From an uncultured SAR116 cluster alpha proteobacterium (GTDB lineage Bacteria > Pseudomonadota > Alphaproteobacteria > Puniceispirillales > Marisalimonadaceae), in contig CACNQW010000005.1 in NCBI GenBank assembly GCA_902622745.1, forward strand, positions 1 to 64,000: DNA of 64,000 nt, written 5' to 3'. The position numbers were made by a program, and so were the translations under genes. Positions within the stretch are counted from its first letter, which is position 1, and each line of letters opens with the position of its first letter. Below the pieces are notes generated by a model. It was not told the origin of the DNA. It worked only from the letters and a program-made list of their open reading frames with translations, and did not search any database. Positions 26,870-42,660 of this stretch are shown here, in pieces.

Positions 26870-26872
26870 AAA

Positions 26873-27373
26873 TTGAATAGGAAACAAAAAAAAGAATTGG
26901 TTGAAAGTTTACATAACACTTTTTTAAATTCTCAATCAATTATAGTGACACATATTAATGGATTGACTGTATCGGAAACAACAATTCTTAGATCAAATAT
27001 GAGAGACGCTAATTGTAAATTTAAAGTTACAAAAAATAAAATAGTTAAGCTTGCACTAAAAAAAACAAAATTTGAATATCTTGATAGTCTTTTTGCTGGC
27101 CCAACAGCTATAGGTTCTTCTGAAGACGCAATAGCACCAGCAAAAGTCTTGGTTGATTTTACTAAAGAATCTGAAAAAATTAAAATTATAGGTGGGGGTG
27201 TTGATACGAAATCACTTTCAGTAGATGAAATATCTAATTTAGCATCTTTACCAAGTTTAGATGAAGTAAGGTCAAAGCTCATAGGGTTGCTGATGGCTGG
27301 CCCAACAAAACTTGTAAGAACACTTAAAGAGCCACCTTCAAGGTTAGCTCGTATCCTAGCAACAAAAAAATAA
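26873..27373 (+). CDS. rplJ: 50S ribosomal protein L10
   Basis: 166 residues beginning at TTG 26873, with GGAGG 6 nt upstream; no ATG fits. '[24 protein letters not shown]' and '[16 protein letters not shown]' are the rRNA-binding N-terminal domain, and the C-terminal helix that anchors L12 dimers follows '[25 protein letters not shown]'. The weak start codon fits leader-controlled expression. Confidence 0.96.
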   Translation: MNRKQKKELVESLHNTFLNSQSIIVTHINGLTVSETTILRSNMRDANCKFKVTKNKIVKLALKKTKFEYLDSLFAGPTAIGSSEDAIAPAKVLVDFTKESEKIKIIGGGVDTKSLSVDEISNLASLPSLDEVRSKLIGLLMAGPTKLVRTLKEPPSRLARILATKK

Positions 27374-27399
27374 TTAAATCATTAAAAAGGAGAAAAATA

Positions 27400-27780
27400 A
27401 TGGCTGATTTAGAAAAAATTGCTGAAGATTTAAGTTCACTGTCTGTAATTGAGGCAGCTGAACTATCAAAAATTTTAGAAGAAAAGTGGGGTGTTAGTGC
27501 CGCAGCAGCTGCGCCAGTGGCTGTGGCAGGTGTAGCTAGTGGTGATGCTGCTCCAGCTGCAGAAGCTAAGACAGAATTTGATGTCCATTTAACAGCTGCA
27601 GGGGCTCAGAAAATAAATGTTATTAAAGAAGTAAGAACAATAACAGGACTTGGCCTAAAAGAGGCGAAGGACTTGGTTGAAGGCGCTCCTAAAGTTGTTA
27701 AAGAGGGTGTTGCAGAGGCTGAAGCTAATGATATTAAATCAAAACTTGAAGCCGCTGGTGCAACCGTAGAGCTAAAATAA
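27400..27780 (+). CDS. rplL: 50S ribosomal protein L7/L12
   Basis: 126 residues. An N-terminal dimerisation helix (about 1-35), an Ala-rich hinge (about 38-60, '[13 protein letters not shown]'), and the C-terminal factor-binding domain with '[28 protein letters not shown]'. AAGGAG precedes the ATG. Present in several copies per ribosome on the L10 stalk and recruits EF-Tu, EF-G and IF2. Confidence 0.97.
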   Translation: MADLEKIAEDLSSLSVIEAAELSKILEEKWGVSAAAAAPVAVAGVASGDAAPAAEAKTEFDVHLTAAGAQKINVIKEVRTITGLGLKEAKDLVEGAPKVVKEGVAEAEANDIKSKLEAAGATVELK

Positions 27781-27827
27781 TTTAATACATTATAACTGCA
27801 ACTTTATCAACTTTTACAAGGAAATCT

Positions 27828-30800
27828 ATGCAATCTCAAACAAGTAATTTACTTAACAGAAGAAGAATAAGAAGAACATTTGGAAAAATTTCAGAAGCCG
27901 TAAAAATGCCAAACTTAATAGAAGTTCAGAGGCATTCATATGACCAGTATTTACAGATGCACGTTAAGCCAGAAGAAAGGTCAAAAGAGGGTCTTCAGGA
28001 AGTATTTTTATCTATTTTTCCAATAAAAGATTTCTCAGGCAAATCAATGTTAGAGTTTGTTTCATATAGTCTTGAGGAGCCAAAATATGATGTTGAGGAA
28101 TGTCAGCAGAGAGGGTTGACTTATGCATCCGGACTAAGAGTAACATTGAGATTGATAGTTTGGGATATTGATGAAGACTCTGGCACTCGTTCAATAAGAG
28201 ATATGAAAGAGCAGGATGTTTATTTAGGTGAAATGCCATTAATGACTCCCAATGGCACATTTGTTGTAAATGGTGTTGAAAGAGTTATTGTTTCACAGAT
28301 GCATAGATCACCAGGTGTATTTTTTGATCATGATAAAGGTAAAACGCATTCTTCAGGAAAATTTTTATTTGCAGCTCGAGTAATACCTTATAGAGGTTCA
28401 TGGCTTGACTTTGAATTTGACCCAAAAGATATAATTAACGTAAGGATTGATCGAAGAAGAAAAATTCCTTGCAGTACATTATTAATGGCTTTACTTAGTA
28501 AAGAAACTGAAGAATACATTAATTCATGTGAAGAAAAAAACATTTCACCTGAAAGATCAAAAATGTTTGGTATGACTAAAGAAGAAATTTTAAATTTTTT
28601 CTACGAGTCTCAATTGTGTGAATTAAAAGATATTGGTTGGGTCTCAGAATTTAATAAAGATAATCTTAAAAATACTAAACTTAGATTTGATTTAGTAAAC
28701 GCTGACGATGGGAATATTGTAGCAACTCCTGATGATAAACTAACACCAAGATTTTTAAAAAAACTTGAAGAAGATGGACTAAAACATATACTTTTAAAAG
28801 ATGAGGAATTAATTGGGGGTCATCTTGCAGAAGATATTATTAATATTTCTTCCGGAGAAGTTTTATTTGAAGCTGGTGATTTAATTGAAAAAGATGTTTT
28901 GGCTTCTGTTAAAACTCAAAAAATTAATAAGATAAATCTATTGATGGTTGATGGTAATAATGTTGGCCCATGGATTTTAAACACAATTCAAAATGACAAA
29001 AACTTCTCTCGAGAAGAGGCTTTGGTCGACATCTATCGTGTGATGAGGCCTGGTGAACCTCCAGCTTATGAAAGTGCTGAAGCATTGTTTCAAAATTTAT
29101 TTTTTGACGAGGAGAGGTATGATTTATCAGCTGTTGGTCGAGTTAAAATGTCAGCAAGGCTTAATTTAGATGTAGATGATAGAGTTAGAACTTTAAGAAA
29201 GGTTGATATTTTATCCATACTTAAAGTATTAGTTAGTTTAAAAGATGGCCAAGGTGAAATTGATGATATAGACCATTTAGGTAATAGAAGAGTGCGTTCT
29301 GTTGGTGAGCTATTAGAGAATCAATACCGGGTTGGATTATTAAGAATGGAAAGAGCAATTAGAGAAAGAATGAGTTCTGCAAATGAAATTGAAAATCTAA
29401 TGCCTCAAGATCTAATCAATGCAAAGCCGGCAGCTGCATCTATTAGAGAATTTTTTGGTTCAAGTCAATTATCACAGTTCATGGATCAAACTAATCCACT
29501 TTCTGAAATCACTCACAAAAGAAGAGTATCTGCATTAGGGCCTGGAGGTTTAACACGTGAAAGAGCTGGTTTCGAGGTAAGAGATGTTCATCCAACACAT
29601 TATGGAAGAATATGTCCAATTGAAACTCCTGAAGGACCAAACATTGGCTTGATAAATTCATTAGCCACTTTTGCTCAGGTTAATAAATACGGTTTTATTG
29701 AAACACCCTATAGAGAAGTAAAAAAAGGGATTGTGACTGAAACAGTGCGATATATTTCAGCAATTGAAGAAGGAAGGTATACCATTGCACAAGCAAATGC
29801 ACAATTAGATAAAAATGGTGCTTTTACAGGTGAATTAATACCAGTTCGTAAAGATGGTGAAATTGGTTTGGCTAGACCTGAAGATATAGAGCTGATGGAT
29901 GTTTCTCCTAAACAACTTGTTTCTGTGGCCTCAGCAATGATACCTTTCTTAGAAAATGATGATGCAAATAGAGCGCTAATGGGGTCTAATATGCAACGTC
30001 AAGCTGTTCCATTGATAAAAGCGGAAAGCCCATTGGTTGGTACTGGAATAGAAGCGACAGTTGCTCGAGATTCTGGTGTCGCAATTGTTGCTAGAAGAAA
30101 AGGGATTGTTGATCAAGTTGATGCTACTAGAATTGTGATTAAAGCAACTACTTCTGATTCTGATGATGTTTCACCGGTAGATATTTATTCTCTAATGAAA
30201 TTCCAAAGAAGTAATCAAAATACCTGTATAAATCAAAGGCCACTTGTTCAAGTAGGTGACAATATTAATGTGGGTGATATTATAGCTGACGGGCCTTCTA
30301 CCGAAGATGGTGAATTAGGTTTAGGTAAAAATGTTTTAGTCGCTTTCATGCCTTGGAATGGTTATAATTTTGAAGACTCAATTTTAGTTTCTGAAAGAGT
30401 GGTTCGAGATGATGTGTTTTCGTCAATACATATCGAAGAATTTGAGGTAATGGCTCGCGATACAAAATTAGGTCAAGAAGAAATTACTAGAGATATCCCT
30501 AATGTTGGAGAGGAAGCTCTTAGAAATCTTGATGAAGCTGGTATGATTTATATAGGGGCTGAAGTAAAACCAGGAGATATTTTGGTTGGGAAAGTAACGC
30601 CAAAAGGTGAAAGTCCCATTACCCCAGAAGAAAAATTATTAAGGGCTATTTTTGGAGAAAAAGCGTCAGATGTAAGAGATAGTTCATTGAAAGTCCCACC
30701 TGGAGTATCAGGGACTGTTGTTGATGTGAGAATATTTTCTAGAAGAGGAATTGATAAAGATGAGAGATCTCGAGCTATAGAAAGGTTTGAAATCGACAAA

Positions 30801-32003
30801 TTTGCTAAAGACAGAGACGATGAAAAATTAATAATCGAAAAAGGTTTTTATGGTAAGCTAAGAGAGCTACTAGAAAATCAGAAGGTAATTAAATCAGACG
30901 TTGCTTTAAAAAAAGGAACTGTGATAGGAAAAAAACATTTGGCTGAATTTAAAAATAAAGAATTATTAACCATAACTGTCGAAGATGAAAAAATCCAGAG
31001 CCAAATAATCAAACTGTTAAGTCATTTTGAAACTGTTACTGCTAATCTTGAAAGTAAGTTTAGTGACAGAGTTGATAAATTACAAAGAGGTGACGAGTTG
31101 CTTCCAGGTGTAATGAAAATGGTAAAAGTTTTCATCGCAGTAAAAAGAAAACTTCAATCTGGCGATAAGATGGCTGGAAGACACGGAAATAAAGGTGTTA
31201 TTTCTAAAATCTTGCCACTTGAAGATATGCCTCATCTTAAAGATGGGACGCCTGTTGACGTTGTATTAAACCCATTAGGTGTACCATCGAGGATGAATGT
31301 AGGTCAGATATTAGAGACACATTTAGGATGGGCCGCTTACGGTATAGGTAAAAAAATTTCAAATATGTTGGAGATTTATAACAAAAATAATGAAGCAAGT
31401 GATATCAAAAAATATTTAAAAAATGTCTATGGATCTAAGTATGATGAGAATTTTAAAGGAATGAGTGATGTGGACATAATCCAGCATGCTAAAAACCTTA
31501 AACGTGGCGTACCTATGGCAACTCCTGTTTTTGACGGTGCTAATGAAGAAGATGTAAGCAAAATGCTTGATCTTGCTGGTTTAGATGTATCAGGCCAAAT
31601 AGAATTAATAGACGGTCGAACTGGCGAGTATTTTGATAGAAAGGTGACAGTGGGATATATCTATATGTTAAAACTTCATCATTTAGTTGATGATAAAATA
31701 CATGCAAGATCTATTGGACCATACTCTCTAGTCACACAACAGCCATTAGGAGGGAAAGCTCAGTTTGGTGGTCAAAGATTTGGAGAGATGGAAGTTTGGG
31801 CTCTCGAAGCATATGGTGCCGCATATACATTGCAAGAAATGCTTACAGTTAAGTCTGACGATGTGTCAGGAAGGACTAAAGTTTATGAGGCAATTATTAG
31901 AGGTGATGACGATTTTGAGGCTGGTATACCTGAGTCATTTAACGTATTAGTGAAAGAGTTAAAATCTTTAGGTTTGAATGTAAATTTAGAAATATCTGAA
32001 TAA
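27828..32003 (+). CDS. rpoB: DNA-directed RNA polymerase subunit beta
   Basis: 1391 residues, full length. The rifampicin/fork region '[30 protein letters not shown]' lies at about 543-572 with no obvious resistance substitutions, followed by '[19 protein letters not shown]'. C-terminal '[15 protein letters not shown]' and '[19 protein letters not shown]' contact beta-prime and the active site. The next gene, rpoC, starts 15 nt downstream. The gap from rplL is 47 bp with no strong promoter seen. Confidence 0.98.
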   Translation: MQSQTSNLLNRRRIRRTFGKISEAVKMPNLIEVQRHSYDQYLQMHVKPEERSKEGLQEVFLSIFPIKDFSGKSMLEFVSYSLEEPKYDVEECQQRGLTYASGLRVTLRLIVWDIDEDSGTRSIRDMKEQDVYLGEMPLMTPNGTFVVNGVERVIVSQMHRSPGVFFDHDKGKTHSSGKFLFAARVIPYRGSWLDFEFDPKDIINVRIDRRRKIPCSTLLMALLSKETEEYINSCEEKNISPERSKMFGMTKEEILNFFYESQLCELKDIGWVSEFNKDNLKNTKLRFDLVNADDGNIVATPDDKLTPRFLKKLEEDGLKHILLKDEELIGGHLAEDIINISSGEVLFEAGDLIEKDVLASVKTQKINKINLLMVDGNNVGPWILNTIQNDKNFSREEALVDIYRVMRPGEPPAYESAEALFQNLFFDEERYDLSAVGRVKMSARLNLDVDDRVRTLRKVDILSILKVLVSLKDGQGEIDDIDHLGNRRVRSVGELLENQYRVGLLRMERAIRERMSSANEIENLMPQDLINAKPAAASIREFFGSSQLSQFMDQTNPLSEITHKRRVSALGPGGLTRERAGFEVRDVHPTHYGRICPIETPEGPNIGLINSLATFAQVNKYGFIETPYREVKKGIVTETVRYISAIEEGRYTIAQANAQLDKNGAFTGELIPVRKDGEIGLARPEDIELMDVSPKQLVSVASAMIPFLENDDANRALMGSNMQRQAVPLIKAESPLVGTGIEATVARDSGVAIVARRKGIVDQVDATRIVIKATTSDSDDVSPVDIYSLMKFQRSNQNTCINQRPLVQVGDNINVGDIIADGPSTEDGELGLGKNVLVAFMPWNGYNFEDSILVSERVVRDDVFSSIHIEEFEVMARDTKLGQEEITRDIPNVGEEALRNLDEAGMIYIGAEVKPGDILVGKVTPKGESPITPEEKLLRAIFGEKASDVRDSSLKVPPGVSGTVVDVRIFSRRGIDKDERSRAIERFEIDKFAKDRDDEKLIIEKGFYGKLRELLENQKVIKSDVALKKGTVIGKKHLAEFKNKELLTITVEDEKIQSQIIKLLSHFETVTANLESKFSDRVDKLQRGDELLPGVMKMVKVFIAVKRKLQSGDKMAGRHGNKGVISKILPLEDMPHLKDGTPVDVVLNPLGVPSRMNVGQILETHLGWAAYGIGKKISNMLEIYNKNNEASDIKKYLKNVYGSKYDENFKGMSDVDIIQHAKNLKRGVPMATPVFDGANEEDVSKMLDLAGLDVSGQIELIDGRTGEYFDRKVTVGYIYMLKLHHLVDDKIHARSIGPYSLVTQQPLGGKAQFGGQRFGEMEVWALEAYGAAYTLQEMLTVKSDDVSGRTKVYEAIIRGDDDFEAGIPESFNVLVKELKSLGLNVNLEISE

Positions 32004-36173
<4,170 letters not shown>

Positions 36174-36195
36174 TAAAAAAAACTATTAATTTAAC

Positions 36196-36224
36196 TTGAC
36201 CTATTTGATAGTAAAGTTTATCTT
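36196..36224 (+). promoter_or_regulatory. Candidate promoter of the str operon (rpsL)
   Basis: TTGACC at 36196-36201 and TATCTT at 36219-36224 with 17-nt spacing, in the 117-bp gap between rpoC and rpsL. The 66 bp between the -10 and rpsL form a leader containing GTGGGTAACCAGACAC, which may be a conserved alphaproteobacterial rpsL leader element (recollection, unproven). Confidence 0.6.
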
Positions 36225-36290
36225 TCGCAACATTGATGTATTAGGTAGTGGGTAACCAGACACTAAAACATTAAATTAATAAGGATATTT

Positions 36291-36662
36291 ATGCCAACTA
36301 TTAACCAATTGATTAGGAATGGTAGAAAAAAACCATTGAAAAAAACAAAAGTACCTGCAATGGAATCTTGTCCTCAAAAAAGAGGTGTTTGTACAAGGGT
36401 TTATACCACAACACCTAAAAAACCTAACTCAGCACTTCGAAAAGTCGCTAGAATCAGACTTACAAATGGTTTTGAAGTAACTTCATACATACCTGGAGAG
36501 GGACATAATCTTCAAGAGCATTCGGTGGTGATGATTAGAGGTGGGCGTGTGAAAGATTTGCCTGGAGTACGTTATCATATAATTAGAGGAAATTTAGATA
36601 CTCAAGGTGTGAATGATAGAAAGCAAAGAAGATCCAAATATGGCACTAAGAGGCCAAAGTAG
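36291..36662 (+). CDS. rpsL: 30S ribosomal protein S12
   Basis: 123 residues. '[40 protein letters not shown]' spans the decoding-centre loop with conserved Lys and the KPNSALRK motif, and '[16 protein letters not shown]' carries the second streptomycin-region Lys; both look wild type. First gene of the str operon. Confidence 0.98.
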   Translation: MPTINQLIRNGRKKPLKKTKVPAMESCPQKRGVCTRVYTTTPKKPNSALRKVARIRLTNGFEVTSYIPGEGHNLQEHSVVMIRGGRVKDLPGVRYHIIRGNLDTQGVNDRKQRRSKYGTKRPK

Positions 36663-36670
36663 AGTTTATT

Positions 36671-37141
36671 ATGTCAAGAAGAAGAAAAGCTATTAAAAGA
36701 CCAATTATGCCAGATCCTAAATTTAAGGATCTTATCATTTCAAAGTTCACATCTTGCATAATGTATGATGGTAAAAGGTCCACTGCTGAAAAAATAGTTT
36801 ATGGTGCTTTAGATTTTGTTAAAGAAAAAACTAAATCTGATCCCTTAGCTTTGTTTCATGAAGCCTTAAACAATGTCAAGCCTCAGATTGAGGTTCGTTC
36901 TAGGAGAGTTGGAGGTGCTACCTATCAAGTTCCAGTTGAAGTAAGGTCAGAAAGATCTCAAGCTTTAGCTATAAGATGGATTATAAATAGTAGCCGTTCA
37001 AGATCTGAAAAATCTATGGTTGATAGGTTAGGAGCAGAACTAATTGACGCATCATCTAATAAAGGAAACTCAGTTAAAAAAAGAGAAGATACACATAAAA
37101 TGGCAGATGCGAATAAAGCTTTCGCTCATTATAGATGGTAA
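36671..37141 (+). CDS. rpsG: 30S ribosomal protein S7
   Basis: 156 residues. '[20 protein letters not shown]' with '[25 protein letters not shown]' is the S7 signature. It nucleates the 30S head by binding the 3' major domain of 16S rRNA. The C-terminus '[15 protein letters not shown]' is canonical. fusA follows after 9 nt. Confidence 0.97.
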   Translation: MSRRRKAIKRPIMPDPKFKDLIISKFTSCIMYDGKRSTAEKIVYGALDFVKEKTKSDPLALFHEALNNVKPQIEVRSRRVGGATYQVPVEVRSERSQALAIRWIINSSRSRSEKSMVDRLGAELIDASSNKGNSVKKREDTHKMADANKAFAHYRW

Positions 37142-37150
37142 GGTAAAAAC

Positions 37151-39289
37151 ATGTCTAGAAAATTTGAATTACAAAGATATAGAAATTTTGGGATTATGGC
37201 ACATATTGATGCTGGTAAGACTACTACTACAGAAAGGATCCTATATTATACTGGCAAGAACCATAAAATTGGTGAAGTTCATGATGGTAATGCGACAATG
37301 GATTGGATGGAACAAGAGCAAGAAAGAGGTATCACAATTACTTCAGCCGCTACGACCTGTTTTTGGTTCCGAACAGAAGATGGTAAAAGTTTTGAAAAAA
37401 AATTCGGTGAAACTGAAGATGAAGCTAAATTTAGATTTAATATAATCGATACTCCTGGTCACGTTGATTTTACAATAGAAGTTGAAAGGTCTTTAGCTGT
37501 ATTAGATGGAGCTATATGTGTATTAGATGCTAATGCTGGAATTGAGCCGCAAACAGAAACTGTTTGGAGGCAAGCTGACAGATATAAAGTTCCTAGAATC
37601 GTTTTCGTCAATAAAATGGATAAGATTGGGGCTGATTTTTTTAATTGTGTAAAAATGGTTAAAGATAGAACTGGGGCAACTCCTATTCCAATTAATTTGC
37701 CGATAGGTTCAGAAAACGAATTTGAGGGTTTGGTTGATCTTGTGACTATGAAGGAATGGATTTGGGACTCTGATGATTTAGGTGCTTCTTGGAAGTTAGT
37801 TGGTATTAGAGAATCATTGAAAGATAAAGCTAACAAGATGCGGTCTGAGCTAGTTGAATTGGCAGTTGAACAAGACGATACGTGGATGGAAAAATATCTG
37901 GAAGGAGAAGAGCCAGATGCCGATTCTTTAAGAGATTTAATCAGAAAAGGTACATTAAATATGTCTTTTGTGCCTGTGTTGTGTGGTTCAGCCTTTAAAA
38001 ATAAAGGCGTACAGACTATGCTTAATAGCGTTATCGATTTTCTGCCAGGTCCACTAGATGTGCCTCCTTACATGGGCTTTGCTCCAGACGACCCCGAGGA
38101 AAAAAGAAACATTGAAAGAAAAGCTGATGATAATGATCCATTTTCTGGACTAGCTTTTAAAATAATGAATGACCCATTTGTTGGGTCTCTTACTTTTATG
38201 CGGCTTTACTCTGGTTCAATAAAAAAAGGTGACAGTCTTCTTAACTCCACTAAAGGAAAAAAAGAAAGAGTTGGTAGAATGATGATGATGCATTCTAATA
38301 ACAGAGAAGAGATAGATGTGGCTTATGCAGGAGACATAGTTGCTTTAGCTGGAATGAAAGATACTACTACTGGTGACACTATGTGTGATGGCGATAAACC
38401 AGTTGTTTTAGAAACCATGACATTTCCTGACCCAGTGATTGAAATTGCCGTAGAGCCAAAATCTAAGAATGATCAAGAGAAAATGTCAGTAGGTTTGCAA
38501 CGTCTTGCTGCGGAAGATCCTTCTTTTCAAGTTTCGACTGATTTGGAGTCAGGTCAAACAATTATGAAAGGCATGGGTGAATTGCACTTGGATATATTGA
38601 TTGACAGATTAAAAAGAGAATTCAAAGTTGAAGCAAATATTGGAGCACCTCAAGTTGCATATAGAGAGACTATTACTAAAGAAGTTGAAGTTGATTATAC
38701 TCATAAAAAACAATCAGGTGGTGCTGGACAATTTGCACGAGTAAAATTAATTTTTTCACCTAATGAAAGTGTCGATTATGAATTTATAAACTCTATTCGT
38801 GGTGGATCGGTGCCTACTGAATATATACCGGGAGTAGAAAAAGGTTTAACTTATGCAAAAGAATCTGGTGTAGTTGCTGGCTTTCCTTGTATTAATTTCA
38901 AGGTTAATTTGATTGATGGTGCCAGCCATGATGTTGATTCGTCAGTAATGGCATTTGAAATTGCCTCAAGAGCTGCATTCAGGGAAGGTATGACTAAGGC
39001 TAACCCGGCTCTGCTTGAACCAATTATGAAAGTCGAAGTTGTAACTCCCGAAGATTATATGGGAGACATTATTGGAGATTTAAATAGTCGTAGAGGCCAA
39101 GTCGGTGGTATGGATAGTAGAGGAAATGCAAGAGTTATTGATGCAATGGTTCCGTTAGCTAATATGTTTGGTTATGTTAATAACTTAAGGTCTATGAGCC
39201 AAGGACGAGCACAATTTACCATGCAATTCGATCATTATGAACAGGTGCCTCAAGCAGTAGCTGATGAGGTTAAGGCAAAACTAGCGTAA
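37151..39289 (+). CDS. fusA: Elongation factor G
   Basis: 712 residues. AHIDAGKT P-loop near 17-24, '[11 protein letters not shown]' switch I, 'DTPGHVDFT' with intact catalytic His, and NKMD. Domains II-V follow, including the domain IV 'GGAGQFARV' segment. Between '[13 protein letters not shown]' and 'FNIIDTPG' there is a short charged insert, a little longer than in E. coli. Translocase of the ribosome. Its stop codon's last base begins the second tuf repeat. Confidence 0.97.
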   Translation: MSRKFELQRYRNFGIMAHIDAGKTTTTERILYYTGKNHKIGEVHDGNATMDWMEQEQERGITITSAATTCFWFRTEDGKSFEKKFGETEDEAKFRFNIIDTPGHVDFTIEVERSLAVLDGAICVLDANAGIEPQTETVWRQADRYKVPRIVFVNKMDKIGADFFNCVKMVKDRTGATPIPINLPIGSENEFEGLVDLVTMKEWIWDSDDLGASWKLVGIRESLKDKANKMRSELVELAVEQDDTWMEKYLEGEEPDADSLRDLIRKGTLNMSFVPVLCGSAFKNKGVQTMLNSVIDFLPGPLDVPPYMGFAPDDPEEKRNIERKADDNDPFSGLAFKIMNDPFVGSLTFMRLYSGSIKKGDSLLNSTKGKKERVGRMMMMHSNNREEIDVAYAGDIVALAGMKDTTTGDTMCDGDKPVVLETMTFPDPVIEIAVEPKSKNDQEKMSVGLQRLAAEDPSFQVSTDLESGQTIMKGMGELHLDILIDRLKREFKVEANIGAPQVAYRETITKEVEVDYTHKKQSGGAGQFARVKLIFSPNESVDYEFINSIRGGSVPTEYIPGVEKGLTYAKESGVVAGFPCINFKVNLIDGASHDVDSSVMAFEIASRAAFREGMTKANPALLEPIMKVEVVTPEDYMGDIIGDLNSRRGQVGGMDSRGNARVIDAMVPLANMFGYVNNLRSMSQGRAQFTMQFDHYEQVPQAVADEVKAKLA

Positions 39290-40511
39290 CAACAATGAGA
39301 GGTTTATAAAATGTCTAAAGAAAAATTTGATCGTAGCAAACCACATGTTAACATTGGTACAATTGGCCATGTTGATCATGGTAAAACAACATTAACAGCA
39401 GCTATTACAAAAGTGATGGCTGATGCAGGTAGAGCTGATTTTTCAGCTTATGATCAGATTGATAAAGCTCCAGAAGAAAGAGAAAGGGGCATTACGATAT
39501 CTACTGCGCACGTTGAATATGAAACTGAAAACAGGCATTATGCTCACGTAGATTGTCCTGGTCGATTACTGGAGCTTAAAAACATGATTACTGGAGCGGC
39601 TCAGATGGATGGTGCTATTTTAGTAGTGAATGCTGCTGATGGTCCTATGCCACAAACAAGAGAACATATATTATTAGCTCGACAAGTTGGTGTTCCTGCT
39701 TTGGTTGTTTACTTGAACAAAGTTGATCAAGTTGATGATGCAGAGCTTTTAGAATTAGTTGAATTAGAAATTAGAGAATTATTAACAAGTTATGAATTCC
39801 CAGGGGACGATATACCAATTGTAAAAGGCAGTGCTTTAGCCGCTCTTGAAGGAAGAGATGAAGAGATAGGAGTAAACTCTATAAATGCTTTGATGGCAGA
39901 GGTGGATAAATATATACCTCAGCCAGAGAGACCAAAAGATCAACCTTTTTTAATGCCTATAGAAGATGTATTTTCAATTTCTGGAAGAGGAACAGTTGTA
40001 ACTGGCCGTGTTGAAAGAGGAGTTGTTAAAGTTGGAGAAGAAATAGAAATTGTTGGATTAAAAGAAACAACAAAAACCACCTGTACTGGTGTTGAGATGT
40101 TCAGAAAGCTTCTAGATCAAGGTGAAGCTGGAGATAATGTTGGGGTTCTTTTAAGAGGAACAAAAAGAGAAGAAGTCGAAAGAGGACAAGTTTTATCTGC
40201 CCCAGGTTCTATCAAGCCGTTTAAAAAGTTTAAAGCTGAAGCTTATGTATTGACCAAAGAAGAAGGTGGAAGACATACACCTTTTTTTAGTAATTACAGA
40301 CCACAGTTTTACTTTAGAACAACAGATGTCACGGGTTCAGTAGAATTGCCATCAGGGACAGAAATGGTAATGCCAGGCGATAACATAGCAATGACTGTTG
40401 AATTAATACAGCCAATAGCAATGGACGAAGGATTAAGATTTGCAATAAGAGAAGGTGGTCGAACTGTGGGCGCGGGAGTTGTGTCCAGCATAGAATCATA
40501 ACTAATTAGGA
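39289..40511 (+). repeat. 1223-bp tuf repeat, copy B
   Basis: Second copy of the tract at 23563-24785, 15.7 kb away in the same orientation. By visual comparison the only difference is a 12-base block at 39564-39575. The copy starts exactly at the last base of the fusA stop and ends at the Shine-Dalgarno of rpsJ. Confidence 0.9.
39311..40501 (+). CDS. tuf: Elongation factor Tu, second copy with altered G3 motif
   Basis: 396 residues in frame, but residues 85-89 read RLLEL instead of HADYV after DCPG. This removes the catalytic His (E. coli His84) plus the adjacent Asp-Tyr of switch II. The P-loop, NKVD and domains 2-3 are unchanged. The 12 bases involved (39564-39575, GATTACTGGAGC) are an exact copy of those at 39586-39597. 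If real, the product should bind GTP but hydrolyse it very poorly and would be expected to stall ribosomes; otherwise it is a sequencing or assembly error. Position between fusA and rpsJ is canonical for tufA. Confidence 0.9.
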   Translation: MSKEKFDRSKPHVNIGTIGHVDHGKTTLTAAITKVMADAGRADFSAYDQIDKAPEERERGITISTAHVEYETENRHYAHVDCPGRLLELKNMITGAAQMDGAILVVNAADGPMPQTREHILLARQVGVPALVVYLNKVDQVDDAELLELVELEIRELLTSYEFPGDDIPIVKGSALAALEGRDEEIGVNSINALMAEVDKYIPQPERPKDQPFLMPIEDVFSISGRGTVVTGRVERGVVKVGEEIEIVGLKETTKTTCTGVEMFRKLLDQGEAGDNVGVLLRGTKREEVERGQVLSAPGSIKPFKKFKAEAYVLTKEEGGRHTPFFSNYRPQFYFRTTDVTGSVELPSGTEMVMPGDNIAMTVELIQPIAMDEGLRFAIREGGRTVGAGVVSSIES

Positions 40512-40518
40512 TAATTTA

Positions 40519-40827
40519 ATGGAAAATCAAAATATAAGAATTAGGCTTAAGGCTTTTGATCATAGAATACTTGATCATTCTACTTCTGAGATAGTTAATA
40601 CTGCCAGAAGAACTGGTGCTCAAGTTAAAGGTCCTATACCTCTGCCTGTTTCGTTAAAAAGATTTACTGTATTAAAAAGTCCTCATGTTGATAAAAAAAG
40701 TAGAGAACAATTTGAGATTAGAACTCATAAAAGATTACTAGATATAATTGAGCCAACACCTCAAACTGTGGATGCTTTGATGAAGCTAGATCTTGCATCT
40801 GGTGTAGATGTAGAAATTAAGATTTAA
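40519..40827 (+). CDS. rpsJ: 30S ribosomal protein S10
   Basis: 102 residues. '[23 protein letters not shown]' and '[14 protein letters not shown]' are the S10 signatures, and '[12 protein letters not shown]' the long loop region that also binds NusG/NusB in antitermination. First gene of the S10 operon, read through from tuf; its AGGA ribosome site is the last piece of the tuf repeat. Confidence 0.98.
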   Translation: MENQNIRIRLKAFDHRILDHSTSEIVNTARRTGAQVKGPIPLPVSLKRFTVLKSPHVDKKSREQFEIRTHKRLLDIIEPTPQTVDALMKLDLASGVDVEIKI

Positions 40828-40836
40828 GAGTTAATT

Positions 40837-41712
40837 ATGAGAAGTGGGTTAATTTTAAAAAAGATAGGCATGACCAGAATTTTTGATGATGCTGGAAATT
40901 CCTTTCCTGTAACCGTAATGAAACTTGAAGAAAATCAGGTTGTAAAAGTTTTGGATCGAAATAAAAATGGTTACTTTGCAATCCAAGTTGGTGCAGGGAA
41001 AGTCAAAACAAAAAATACAAATAAAGCTATTAGAGGTCATTTTGCAAAATCAAAGGTAGAACCAAAAAAAATTTTAAAAGAATTTCGTGTAGATGAAGAC
41101 ATGTTAGTTGAAGAAGGTAAAATATTTTCTATTAATCATTTTACTGTTGGTCAAAAAATTGATGTTTCAGGAGTGTCGCATGGTAAAGGATTTTCGGGTG
41201 GTATGAAAAGACATAATTTTGCTGGATTGGAAGCAACTCATGGTGTGTCAATTAGCCACAGATCACACGGTTCCACTGGAAACAGCCAAGACCCTGGTAG
41301 AGTATGGAAAGGGAAAAAAATGGCTGGCCAATATGGTAATGTCAACAAAACGATTCAAAATCTCACAGTTCTTCAAATTAATGACGTAGAAGATTTGCTA
41401 TATGTTAAAGGTTCTGTACCAGGACCAAAAAATGGTTATTTAACAGTAAGAGATGCAATTAAATCTAAATTGCCTGAAAACGCATTAAAACCTGCTGGCC
41501 TTAAAGACAGTAATGAAACTAAGAAAAATTTATCTGATAAAAGAGAAATTGTTCAAGATGATGAAACCAAATCCAAGTCTGAAAATTCTGAAGTTAAAAA
41601 TAAAGAAATAAATAATCAAAAAGCAATTGAACAAGCTGTTTCAACTACTGATGTGTCATCTGATACTTTAACCGCAGACGCTGATAAAGACATTGATAAT
41701 AAAGAGGTTTAA
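40837..41712 (+). CDS. rplC: 50S ribosomal protein L3 with C-terminal extension
   Basis: 291 residues, well above the usual 205-240. Residues 1-215 are a normal L3, with 'RSGLILKKIGMTRIFDDAG', 'GFSGGMKRHNFAG' and the 'HRSHGSTGNSQDPGRVWKGKKMAG' loop that reaches the peptidyl-transferase centre. About 75 further residues are low-complexity, rich in Lys, Asp, Glu, Asn and Ser and probably disordered. The tail ends 'KDIDNKEV' and rplD's TTG start lies 1 nt after the stop. Confidence 0.95.
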   Translation: MRSGLILKKIGMTRIFDDAGNSFPVTVMKLEENQVVKVLDRNKNGYFAIQVGAGKVKTKNTNKAIRGHFAKSKVEPKKILKEFRVDEDMLVEEGKIFSINHFTVGQKIDVSGVSHGKGFSGGMKRHNFAGLEATHGVSISHRSHGSTGNSQDPGRVWKGKKMAGQYGNVNKTIQNLTVLQINDVEDLLYVKGSVPGPKNGYLTVRDAIKSKLPENALKPAGLKDSNETKKNLSDKREIVQDDETKSKSENSEVKNKEINNQKAIEQAVSTTDVSSDTLTADADKDIDNKEV

Positions 41713-41713
41713 A

Positions 41714-42337
41714 TTGAAAGTTAAGACTTTAAATAAAACTAAATCAAAAAATTCTGACTTTATTATTAAAGATGAGATATTTGGAATTGATCCTAATGAA
41801 GGTGTTATTCTTAGAGTTTTAAATTGGCAACTTGCTAAAAAACAGCAAGGTGATCATAAAGTTAAATCTAGAAGTGAAGTAAAATCTACAACAGCTAAAA
41901 TGTATAGACAAAAGGGTGGCGGTAGAGCTCGTCATGGCGCTTCATCTGTTGTTCAGTTTCGTGGTGGTGGAGTTGTTCATGGTCCAGTTCCTAGATCTCA
42001 CTCACATAAGCTTCCAAAAAAAATCAGATTATTAGGATTAAAGTCAGTTTTATCACAGAAGGCAAAAAATAATAATATTTTGATATTTAATATTGACAAT
42101 ATTTCAAAAAAGACTTCTGAAATAATTAAAATTTTCTCTAAAGAAGGCATAAATAAAGTTTTATTAGTTTTAGGGAAAGATGATAAGAGAGATGATTTGA
42201 ACTTAGCTATTAGAAATGTCCCTTTAGCTGATACAATTAATCAGCTTGGTTTAAATGTTTATGATGTTTTAAAAAAGGATCATATTATTTTCACTGAACA
42301 AGGGTTAAAGGAATTTGAAGATAGGTTATCCAAATGA
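41714..42337 (+). CDS. rplD: 50S ribosomal protein L4
   Basis: 207 residues beginning at TTG 41714, with AAAGAGG ending 6 nt upstream; an in-frame TTG at 41693 lies inside rplC. The '[32 protein letters not shown]' loop reaches into the exit tunnel. In enterobacteria L4 also represses the S10 operon; here tuf directly precedes rpsJ, leaving no room for that leader. Confidence 0.95.
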   Translation: MKVKTLNKTKSKNSDFIIKDEIFGIDPNEGVILRVLNWQLAKKQQGDHKVKSRSEVKSTTAKMYRQKGGGRARHGASSVVQFRGGGVVHGPVPRSHSHKLPKKIRLLGLKSVLSQKAKNNNILIFNIDNISKKTSEIIKIFSKEGINKVLLVLGKDDKRDDLNLAIRNVPLADTINQLGLNVYDVLKKDHIIFTEQGLKEFEDRLSK

Positions 42338-42657
42338 TTAAATATAAAAATAAGTTTAAGGAAGTCGATTTAAATAAATCTTATCAAATTATTCTTAAAC
42401 CTATAGTTACTGAAAAAGCTACTAAATTATCTGAATTCAATAAAGTTGTATTTGAAGTGGCCTATAAAAGTAATAAAAATGAAATTAAAGGTGCAGTCGA
42501 AAAACTTTTCTCAGTTAAAGTTAAATCTGTGAACATAATTAATATTAAGGGTAAAGTTAAGAGATTTAAAGGTGTACTTGGTAAAAGAAATGATATTAAA
42601 AAGGCTGTTATTACTTTAGAAGAGGGAAATACAATAGATATTTCGGCAGGAGTTTAA
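42334..42657 (+). CDS. rplW: 50S ribosomal protein L23
   Basis: 107 residues, overlapping the rplD stop by 4 nt (ATGA). '[42 protein letters not shown]' is the L23 pattern. It lies at the tunnel exit, the docking site of trigger factor and SRP. An N-terminal extension of about 15 residues precedes the core. Confidence 0.96.
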   Translation: MIKYKNKFKEVDLNKSYQIILKPIVTEKATKLSEFNKVVFEVAYKSNKNEIKGAVEKLFSVKVKSVNIINIKGKVKRFKGVLGKRNDIKKAVITLEEGNTIDISAGV

Positions 42658-42660
42658 ATT

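Noticed and set aside
36241-36290. Stable hairpin in the rpsL leader
   Set aside because: Only a 4-bp AGTG/CACT pairing around GGTAACCAGA was found; too weak to call a structured leader from one sequence.
37044-37445. Open frame spanning the rpsG-fusA junction
   Set aside because: Overlaps two recognised essential genes in another frame; composition is that of a frame shadow.
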